In this document: piece by piece, positions 53,593 through 60,638 of the stretch | Layout of the letters: the number at the start of each line of letters is the position of its first letter | Numbering within the stretch: the stretch's first letter is position 1 | DNA from: an uncultured beta proteobacterium | GTDB taxonomy: Bacteria > Pseudomonadota > Gammaproteobacteria > Burkholderiales > Burkholderiaceae_C | Reading direction: 5' to 3' | Assembly (NCBI GenBank): GCA_903876735.1 | Contig: CAIRAW010000028.1 | Span: 1 to 64,000 of the forward strand | Length of the DNA: 64,000 bases | Notes under the pieces: generated by a model | Seen by the model: only the letters and a program-made list of their open reading frames with translations | Databases searched by the model: none | What the model was told of the DNA's origin: nothing | Program-made: the position numbers and the translations under genes

Positions 53593-55425
53593 ATGAGCTT
53601 GCGGACTACCGTTGATTTCCTGTTATTCCAGTGGCTCAAGGTCGAGTCTTTGAGCCAACGCACGCGTTTTGCCGACCACTCACGCGAAACCTTCGATGCG
53701 GTGCTGGACACCTGCGAACGCATTGCGCGCGAGAAGTACGCTCCGTTCAACCGTGTGGTGGACACCCAGGAGCCGCAATTCGACGGTGAGAAGGTGATCC
53801 TGCCGCAGGCCACCTTTGAGGCGCAGAAAGCCTATGCCGAGTCCGGCATGCTGAGCGCGGCGCAGGATTACGAGATGGGCGGCATGCAACTGCCTTACAC
53901 GATCGAGGCGGCGGCCAATTCGTTCTTCGCCTGCGCCTCGGTCAGCATCGGCACCGGCATGCTCACAACCGGCAATGCCAATTTGCTGATGGTGCACGGC
54001 ACGCCTTTGCAAAAGGAAGTTTTTGCCAGGCATGAGTTCGCCGGCCGCTTCTCGGGCACCATGTGCCTGAGCGAGCCGCAAGCCGGCTCCAGCCTGGGAG
54101 ATGTGGCGACGCGCGCCGTGCCCGATGGCGAATCCTTCGAATCCGAGCCACTGGGCCCGCGTTACCGGCTGACTGGCAACAAGATGTGGATCTCGGCCGG
54201 CGAGCACGAGTTGAGCGAGAACATCATTCACCTGGTCCTGGCCAAGATCCCTGGACCTGACGGTACGTTGATCGCCGGAACCCGTGGCATCTCGCTCTTC
54301 ATCGTGCCCAAGAAATTGGTCGGCACCGATGGCCATTTGACCGGCGAGCGCAACGACGTGGCGCTGGCCGGCCTGAACCACAAACTGGGTTGGCGTGGCA
54401 CCGTCAACACGCTGCTCAACTTCGGAGAAGGCAAGTACCCGGTGGATGGGCAAGCGGGTGCCGTTGGCTACCTGGTTGGCAAACCGGGAGAAGGCCTGCG
54501 CTGCATGTTCCACATGATGAACGAAGCCCGCATCGGGGTTGGCATCGCCGCCACCATGCTCGGCATGGCGGGTTATTTTGCGAGCCTGGACTACGCCAAG
54601 ACCCGGCCGCAGGGACGTGCCATGGGCGCTGGTGGCAAGGATGTGTCCCAGCCCCAGTTGCGCATTGTTGAACACGCCGACGTCAAGCGCATGTTGCTGG
54701 CGCAAAAATCCTATTGCGAAGGGGCTTTGGCCCTGGAACTGTATTGCGCGCGACTGGTTGACGAGCAGCACACCGGCGCAGCGGAGCTTGCCGATGAAGC
54801 GCGCTTGTTGCTCGAAGTGCTGACGCCCATCGCCAAGAGCTGGCCGAGTGAGTGGTGTCTGGAGGCCAATTCGCTGGCGATCCAGATTCACGGCGGCTAC
54901 GGCTATACGCGTGATTTTCCGGTTGAGCAGTACTGGCGTGACAACCGCCTGAACATGATCCACGAAGGTACACATGGCATCCAGGCCATGGACCTGCTCG
55001 GGCGCAAGGTTCTGATGGAAAACGGACGCGGCCTGGCGCTATTGGCGGCGCGCGTCACGGCGACCGCCAAGCGCGCTGCCGAACACCCCGAACTGGCGGC
55101 GCATGCTGCTGCCTTGCTGTCCGCGTTGCAGCAGGTTGGCAGTGCAACGCAGGCTGCCTGGTCTGGCGGCCAACCAGCCGATGTGTTGGCCAATGCCGTG
55201 CCTTATATGCAGGCTTTTGGACATACCGTGCTGGCCTGGATCTGGCTGGATGTGGCACTCATCGCGCAAGCACAGCAAGCAGCGGGGTCAAGCGCAGCCC
55301 ATGTCGGTCGCCTGGCTGCGGCGCGCTATTTCTTCCACTACGAACTGCCCAAGATCGGCGCCTGGCTGCAAGTGGTGGCGAGTCGCGATCCGACTTGCGC
55401 CGAGATGCCGGAAGACGCTTTCTAA
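53593..55425 (+). CDS. Acyl-CoA dehydrogenase (long, C-terminally extended class)
   Basis: 610 residues from MSLRTTVDFLLFQWLKVESL, with gagg before the ATG. FAD- and substrate-binding segment GTMCLSEPQAGSSLGD, followed by NKMWISAGEH, the helical C-terminal domain with IQIHGGYGYTRDFPVEQYWRD, and the catalytic base region NMIHEGTHGIQAMDLLGRK. An extra 130-residue C-terminal helical domain marks the roughly 600-residue ACAD group. It forms trans-2-enoyl-CoA from acyl-CoA. No electron-transfer flavoprotein gene is in the window. Confidence 0.93.
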   Translation: MSLRTTVDFLLFQWLKVESLSQRTRFADHSRETFDAVLDTCERIAREKYAPFNRVVDTQEPQFDGEKVILPQATFEAQKAYAESGMLSAAQDYEMGGMQLPYTIEAAANSFFACASVSIGTGMLTTGNANLLMVHGTPLQKEVFARHEFAGRFSGTMCLSEPQAGSSLGDVATRAVPDGESFESEPLGPRYRLTGNKMWISAGEHELSENIIHLVLAKIPGPDGTLIAGTRGISLFIVPKKLVGTDGHLTGERNDVALAGLNHKLGWRGTVNTLLNFGEGKYPVDGQAGAVGYLVGKPGEGLRCMFHMMNEARIGVGIAATMLGMAGYFASLDYAKTRPQGRAMGAGGKDVSQPQLRIVEHADVKRMLLAQKSYCEGALALELYCARLVDEQHTGAAELADEARLLLEVLTPIAKSWPSEWCLEANSLAIQIHGGYGYTRDFPVEQYWRDNRLNMIHEGTHGIQAMDLLGRKVLMENGRGLALLAARVTATAKRAAEHPELAAHAAALLSALQQVGSATQAAWSGGQPADVLANAVPYMQAFGHTVLAWIWLDVALIAQAQQAAGSSAAHVGRLAAARYFFHYELPKIGAWLQVVASRDPTCAEMPEDAF

Positions 55426-56228
55426 AGCCCTGGTGCTGGTGTTGGTGAAATCTTGCTGCGGATCAAGTCCACCAGTTCCGGGCTGGCGCCTTCTTGCGCC
55501 AGCATCAATGGTGTCTCGCCTTTTCGCGTGCGCACCATGACATCGGCGCCGTGCTCTACCAGCAACTGCGCAATGTCGAAGGTGCCACCGGTCAGCGAGA
55601 GCAGCAGCGGAGTGAATCCCAGCGAGTCACGCACATTGATCTGGGCACCTTTGCGGATCAGGGTCTCGGCGACCTCCCGGTAGCCCTTGGCGGCCTTGCC
55701 GCAGGTCACCAGCAAAGGAGTCAAGCCCAGATTGTCTTTTTCGTTGACATCGGCGCCCGTGTTCAAAAGAATCTTGGCAATGACGGTATAGCCGCGTTTC
55801 AAGGCGAACATCAGGGGCGGGTTGCCGTCTTCATCGCGGACGTGGATGTTGAAATGGGCACGTACAAAAAGATCGATGACTTCCTGGTCACCTTTCTTGA
55901 GCGCCCGAAAAAATTCGTCCAAGCTGACATAGAGTCCGCGCTGCGTCAGGGCTTCAATCGCTGCTTCCTTGCGCTCTGCCGCGCGAAACGTTTCCATGGA
56001 CCTGAATTCGCGCAGGGCGATGATCTCGTGCGTGACCTCCTTGGAAAATCCCTGGCGCCCACCGCGTTTGTCGATCAGCAGGTCACTCAGGTAGTCATGG
56101 ACCTCTGGGTGGTCCCAGATTTCGTCCAACTTTCGCAGGATATGGTCGTGGTGTTTTTCCAGATGCACTGGATAGCCCACTTCCAGGTCGGCAAAAAGCG
56201 GGTGTTTCAACGGTGGAGTATTGTCCAT
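55422..56228 (-). CDS. Ankyrin-repeat protein with unassigned N-terminal domain
   Basis: 268 residues from MDNTPPLKHPLFADLEVGYPV. Residues 1-110 form an acidic and histidine-rich helical region (PVHLEKHHDHILRKLDEIWDHPEVHDYL) that I cannot assign to a family. Four ankyrin-type repeats occupy about 115-260 (DGNPPLMFALKRGYTVIAKILLNTGADVN, NLGLTPLLVTC, LGFTPLLLSLTGGTFDIAQLLVEHGADV, KGETPLMLAQEG). No signal peptide, so probably cytoplasmic. Its stop overlaps that of the convergent acyl-CoA dehydrogenase (shared CTAA). Partner unknown. Confidence 0.85.
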   Translation of the reverse strand: MDNTPPLKHPLFADLEVGYPVHLEKHHDHILRKLDEIWDHPEVHDYLSDLLIDKRGGRQGFSKEVTHEIIALREFRSMETFRAAERKEAAIEALTQRGLYVSLDEFFRALKKGDQEVIDLFVRAHFNIHVRDEDGNPPLMFALKRGYTVIAKILLNTGADVNEKDNLGLTPLLVTCGKAAKGYREVAETLIRKGAQINVRDSLGFTPLLLSLTGGTFDIAQLLVEHGADVMVRTRKGETPLMLAQEGASPELVDLIRSKISPTPAPGL

Positions 56229-56422
56229 AGTGACAATGGTAAGGCATATTTCCCCGCCAATCGCAAGGCACCCGCGCCGCTTGCGTCTTGCGCCGCTATC
56301 GCCATTGAGACAGTGCTGCCGCACCAAAGTCCCAAGTTCCTGCAAAATGCGGGCTCGGTGCCTGCGCCGAATGCCGCACGACACACAGTGTCTCCTTCGT
56401 CGATTCAAACCAGGAAATCAGC

Positions 56423-57214
56423 ATGACCCGTACTGTCCAACAGCTTTTTGATCTCACCGGCAAGACCGCACTCGTGACGGGCGGCTCGCGCGGCCTGGGC
56501 CTGCAGATGGCCCATGCACTCGGCGAAGCCGGCGCGCGCATCATGCTGAGTTCGCGCAAGGCGGGCGACCTCGAGTTGGCCGCGGCTGAACTGCAGGCCG
56601 CCGGTATTGACGCACGCTGGATTGCCGCCGACTGCGCCAAAGAAGCAGACATTGTTCGGCTCGCTGATGAAACGCTGCAGCGCATGGGCGATGTCGATAT
56701 CCTGGTGAACAACGCCGGTGCCACCTGGGGTGCTCCGGCGGAAGACCATCCGCTGGAAGCCTGGGACAAGGTCATGAACCTCAACGTGCGGGGCTACTTC
56801 ATTCTGAGCCAGATCATTGCCAAGCGCAGCATGATCGCACGCCGGTCAGGGCGCATCATCAACGTGGCATCCATTGCCGGTCTGAACGGCAACCCGCCTG
56901 CGATGACCACGATTGCGTACAACACCTCGAAGGGCGCCGTGGTCAATTTCACGCGCGCGCTGGGCGCGGAATGGGGCAAGTACAACATCAACGTCAATGC
57001 CATCTGCCCTGGTTTTTTCCCGAGCAAGATGTCCGCAGGAATCCTGGCCGCGATGGGCGAGGAGCGCTTGGCTGCACATTCGCCGCTGCGGCGTCTGGGC
57101 GACGACGAGGATCTCAAGGGCATCGCATTGCTGTTCGCTTCCGACGCCGGCAAGCACATCACCGGCCAATGGCTGGCGGTGGATGGCGGCGTTAGTTCCG
57201 TTATCGGTGGCTGA
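56423..57214 (+). CDS. SDR-family oxidoreductase
   Basis: 263 residues. Cofactor motif TGGSRGLG near residue 19, NNAG at about 93, catalytic S-Y-K with YNTSK at about 172, and PGFFPSKMS after it. The C terminus (GQWLAVDGGVSSVIGG) is typical of classical SDRs of the FabG/gluconate-dehydrogenase group. In this cluster it may reduce or oxidise a hydroxy- or ketoacyl intermediate. The thioesterase gene starts seven bases downstream. Confidence 0.92.
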   Translation: MTRTVQQLFDLTGKTALVTGGSRGLGLQMAHALGEAGARIMLSSRKAGDLELAAAELQAAGIDARWIAADCAKEADIVRLADETLQRMGDVDILVNNAGATWGAPAEDHPLEAWDKVMNLNVRGYFILSQIIAKRSMIARRSGRIINVASIAGLNGNPPAMTTIAYNTSKGAVVNFTRALGAEWGKYNINVNAICPGFFPSKMSAGILAAMGEERLAAHSPLRRLGDDEDLKGIALLFASDAGKHITGQWLAVDGGVSSVIGG

Positions 57215-57221
57215 TCAGAAT

Positions 57222-57650
57222 ATGGGCTTCGGCGTCAGGATTCCCTTTGTCGATCACCTCGGTTTTGAGTTGCGGCTGTTTGATGACGGTCACTCGGAAC
57301 TGGGTTATTCGCCCAAGCCGGAGCACCTCAATTCGTTTGATGTCACGCATGGCGGAGCGCTCATGACCCTGCTCGATGTCACCATGGCGGCAGCGGCCCG
57401 CAGCGTGCAAAAGGACATGGGCGTGGTCACGATCGAGATGAAGACCACCTTCATGCAGCCGGCACGCGGCGCCCTCACCGGCAAGGGCCGATTGATGCAC
57501 CGCACGGCGACCATGGCTTTTGTCGAGGCGACCATTTTTGACGAAGCCGAGCGCGCTTGTGCCCATTCCACCGGCACTTTCAAATATGTCCGACGCCTGC
57601 CTGTCGGGCCCAAGAGCGCCAGCGCGCTCAACGTCATTTCAACCGACTAG
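57222..57650 (+). CDS. Hotdog-fold (PaaI-like) acyl-CoA thioesterase
   Basis: 142 residues from MGFGVRIPFVDHLGFEL. The hotdog helix motif THGGALMTLLDVTMAAAA holds the catalytic aspartate, and KTTFMQPARGALTGKGRLMHRT follows as in PaaI-type thioesterases. It probably hydrolyses stalled or aromatic acyl-CoA esters and recycles CoA. It follows the SDR by seven bases and so is likely co-transcribed. Confidence 0.88.
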   Translation: MGFGVRIPFVDHLGFELRLFDDGHSELGYSPKPEHLNSFDVTHGGALMTLLDVTMAAAARSVQKDMGVVTIEMKTTFMQPARGALTGKGRLMHRTATMAFVEATIFDEAERACAHSTGTFKYVRRLPVGPKSASALNVISTD

Positions 57651-57691
57651 GGATGCGCTGCATCTCCCCTATTTTTTTTACAGGATTTACC

Positions 57692-58711
57692 ATGCCAAGA
57701 AACAAACAATTCCAGTTGGATAACCGTCCGGTTGGTGAAGCAGTCGCGGGTAATTTCAAACTGGTGGTCAGCGATACGCCGGCGCTGCAGGACGGCCAGG
57801 TTCTGGTGCGCCACCATTATTTGAGCCTGGACCCCTATATGCGCGGCCGCATGAACGATGCCAAGAGCTACGCGCAACCACAGGCGCTGGGCCAAACCAT
57901 GGGGGGCGGCACGGTGGGTGAGGTGATCGAATCCAGGAGTGCCAAATTCATGGTCGGCGACAAGGTGGTCGGCATGGGCGGCTGGCAGGAATACAGCGTG
58001 GTGGACGCCGAGCAGCCCGGTGCGCTGCGCAAGGTTGATACCACCCACGTGCCCTTGAGCGCCTACCTCGGCGCCGTCGGCATGCCTGGTGTCACGGCCT
58101 GGTATGGGCTGGTGAAAATCATTGCGCCCAAGGTCGGCGAAACCATGGTGGTGAGCGCCGCGACCGGTGCTGTCGGCAGTGCCTTTGCGGCCCTGTCCAA
58201 GGCACGTGGCTGCCGCACCGTCGGCATCGCTGGCGGGCCGGAAAAATGCCGTTATGCGGTCGATGAACTCGGCTTCGATGCCTGCATCGACTACAAACGG
58301 CATCAGAACGCGGCCTCGCTGTCGAAGGCTCTGAAAGAGGCTTGTCCAGCGGGCATCGACGGCTACTTTGAAAACGTCGGCGGCATGGTGCTCGATGCCG
58401 TGCTGTCGCGCATGAACGCGTTTGGCCGCATCGCCGTCTGCGGCATGATTGCCGGCTACGATGGCGCGCCATTGCCGCTGAGTTATCCGGCCCTGATTTT
58501 GATGAGCCGGCTCAAGATCGAAGGCTTCATCGTCAGCGAGCACATGGAAATCTGGCCCGAGGCGCTCAAGGAACTGGGCACCCTGGTGGCAAGCGGCAAA
58601 CTGCGCGCCCGCGAGTCGATCGCCCAGGGCATCGAGGCGGCGCCAGAGGCATTCCTGGGTTTGCTCAAAGGAAAGAACTTTGGCAAACAGTTGGTGAAAC
58701 TGCATGACTGA
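57692..58711 (+). CDS. NADP-dependent MDR oxidoreductase (prostaglandin-reductase/CurA-like)
   Basis: 339 residues from MPRNKQFQLDNRPVGEAV. Marker segments are HHYLSLDPYMRGRM, GGGTVGEVIES, the VSAATGAVGS nucleotide loop, and YFENVGGMVLDAVLSRM, typical of leukotriene B4 12-hydroxydehydrogenase-like MDR proteins. These reduce the double bond of enones with NADPH and contain no zinc site. The downstream GST-like gene overlaps its last codons (58704-58711). Confidence 0.92.
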   Translation: MPRNKQFQLDNRPVGEAVAGNFKLVVSDTPALQDGQVLVRHHYLSLDPYMRGRMNDAKSYAQPQALGQTMGGGTVGEVIESRSAKFMVGDKVVGMGGWQEYSVVDAEQPGALRKVDTTHVPLSAYLGAVGMPGVTAWYGLVKIIAPKVGETMVVSAATGAVGSAFAALSKARGCRTVGIAGGPEKCRYAVDELGFDACIDYKRHQNAASLSKALKEACPAGIDGYFENVGGMVLDAVLSRMNAFGRIAVCGMIAGYDGAPLPLSYPALILMSRLKIEGFIVSEHMEIWPEALKELGTLVASGKLRARESIAQGIEAAPEAFLGLLKGKNFGKQLVKLHD

Positions 58712-59645
58712 CATCATTCTCCACCACTACCCGACCTCGCCGTTTTCCGAGAAGATCCGGCTCGTTCTGGGTTACAAGAAGTTGGCCTGGAAGTCGGTCA
58801 TCATTCCGTCCATCATGCCCAAGCCGGACGTGCTTGCGCTCACCGGCGGCTACCGGCGTACGCCCTTCCTGCAAATCGGCTCCGACGTCTACTGTGACAG
58901 CGCGCTGATCTGCGATGTGCTCGAACACCTGCAGCCGCAACCCGGCTTGTACCCGGCGCAGCACAAGGGTCTGGCCCGGGTGCTGGCGCAGTGGGCTGAT
59001 AGCACGCTGTTCTGGGCTGCCATGGCCTATAACCTGCAGCCGCGTGGTGCCGCCGCCATGTTCGAGGGCGCGCCGCCGGAAGCAGTCAAGGCCTTTGGCG
59101 CCGACCGCGCAGCCATGTCGGTCGGTATGACGCGCCTGCGCCCGGCCGATGCCATCGTGGCCTATAAATCGTATCTGCGGCGCCTGGCGAACATGCTCGA
59201 GGAGCAGGATTTCCTGCTTGGTAGCGCACCCTGCGTCGCTGATTTCTCCGCCTATCATCCGCTCTGGTTCTCGCGCTCGCGCGTGCCGGTCATGGCCGGC
59301 ATTCTGGACGCTACCCCCGCGGTGCTGCGCTGGATGGACCGCATGGCCGCACTCGGCCATGGGGCGCTCGAGAAGTATTCCGCAAGCGAGGCGATTGCGG
59401 CCTGCAAGGCCGCAGCCGGAGCGGCGTCGCTTGCCGGGAACTTTTTTCAGGATGAGCACGGCATTGCCTTGGGCAGTCGGGTCACGGTGACGGCCGAGAG
59501 TTTCGGCCAGGAGCCAACCGAAGGTGAACTGGTCGCTGCCACCCGCACCCGTTACACGCTGCGCCGCGAAGACGCGCGCGCCGGCAGCGTTCACGTGCAC
59601 TTTCCGCGCATTGGTTACGTGTTGCGCGCGGCCGCGCCGGCATGA
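58704..59645 (+). CDS. Glutathione S-transferase family protein with C-terminal extension
   Basis: 313 residues. An N-terminal thioredoxin-like GST domain (ILHHYPTSPFSEKIRLVLGYKKLAW, then TPFLQIGSDVYCDSALICDVLE with the glutathione-binding DS pair) and a helical C-terminal domain with DFLLGSAPCVADFSAYHPLWF. About 90 further residues form a beta-rich tail (TVTAESFGQEPTEGELVAATRTRYTLRRED) not found in ordinary 220-residue GSTs. It overlaps the MDR gene by eight bases. Substrate unknown; in this island it could handle a reactive enone. Confidence 0.86.
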   Translation: MTDIILHHYPTSPFSEKIRLVLGYKKLAWKSVIIPSIMPKPDVLALTGGYRRTPFLQIGSDVYCDSALICDVLEHLQPQPGLYPAQHKGLARVLAQWADSTLFWAAMAYNLQPRGAAAMFEGAPPEAVKAFGADRAAMSVGMTRLRPADAIVAYKSYLRRLANMLEEQDFLLGSAPCVADFSAYHPLWFSRSRVPVMAGILDATPAVLRWMDRMAALGHGALEKYSASEAIAACKAAAGAASLAGNFFQDEHGIALGSRVTVTAESFGQEPTEGELVAATRTRYTLRREDARAGSVHVHFPRIGYVLRAAAPA

Positions 59646-59707
59646 ACCGCACTTAATCCGAACCTGCTGCACAGGCCGCAGCATTGCTTGAACCCTGGAG
59701 TATTCAC

Positions 59708-60613
59708 ATGATCACTGATTTTAAAAACAAGACGGCTGTACTGACCGGCGCCGGCTCCGGCTTTGGCCTGGAGTGCGCGCGCATCGGCGCCAGACTGGGC
59801 ATGAACCTGGTGCTGGCCGACGTGCAGCAGGACGCGCTGGACAAGGCGGCGGCCGAACTGCGCGCCGCTGGTGCGCAGGTGCTGGCGCTCAAGGTCGATG
59901 TGTCCAAGGCAGCCGAGGTTGAAGCCCTGGGACAGGCGGTCCTCGCGCGCTTTGGCGCGCCGCATTTTGTTTTCAACAATGCTGGCGTCGGCGCTGGCGG
60001 GCTGATCTGGGAGAACACGGCTCAGGACTGGGAATGGGTCATCGGTGTGAACCTGATGGGCGTGGCGCACGGTGTGCGCGTTTTCACACCCATGATGCTC
60101 GAAGCCGCGAGCAAGGATCCGGCCTACCAGGGGCACATCGTCAACACCGCCAGCATGGCCGGGTTGCTCAATGCGCCCAATATGGGCATTTACGGCGCCA
60201 GCAAGCACGCGGTGGTCAGCATCAGCGAAACCCTGTACCAGGATCTGGCGCTGGTGACGGAGCAGATCGGCGCCAGCGTGCTGTGCCCGTTCTTTGTGCC
60301 GACCGGCATCACGCAAAGCGAGCGCAACCGGCCTGCCGCAACGCCGGCCGCCAAACCGACGCGCAGCCAACTGATAGGCCAGGCCATGACCGACAAGGCG
60401 GTCGGCTCGGGCAAGGTCAGCGCGGCCGAGGTGGCGCAGAAGGTGTTTGACGCGATTGCAGCCAATCAGTTCTACATCTACAGCCATCCGAAGTCCATCG
60501 GCTCGGTGCAGACGCGGATGGAAGACGTCTTGCAGGCACGCAACCCGACCGATCCGTTCGCCCACAAGCCCGAACTCGGGGTTGAACTGCGCCGCGCCCT
60601 GCGCGCCGCGTAG
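59708..60613 (+). CDS. SDR-family oxidoreductase
   Basis: 301 residues from MITDFKNKTAVLTGAGSGFGLE, with ggag about nine bases upstream. Cofactor motif TGAGSGFG, NNAGVG, catalytic NTASMAGLLN serine and YGASK motif (about 161-165). The tail (FYIYSHPKSIGSVQTRMEDVLQARNPTDPF) is that of a longer SDR subgroup found in lipid and xenobiotic degradation clusters. Probably an NAD-dependent alcohol dehydrogenase of the catabolic island, of which it is the last gene. Confidence 0.91.
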   Translation: MITDFKNKTAVLTGAGSGFGLECARIGARLGMNLVLADVQQDALDKAAAELRAAGAQVLALKVDVSKAAEVEALGQAVLARFGAPHFVFNNAGVGAGGLIWENTAQDWEWVIGVNLMGVAHGVRVFTPMMLEAASKDPAYQGHIVNTASMAGLLNAPNMGIYGASKHAVVSISETLYQDLALVTEQIGASVLCPFFVPTGITQSERNRPAATPAAKPTRSQLIGQAMTDKAVGSGKVSAAEVAQKVFDAIAANQFYIYSHPKSIGSVQTRMEDVLQARNPTDPFAHKPELGVELRRALRAA

Positions 60614-60638
60614 CTGCGCCTCCGACTGGATTGCGCGC

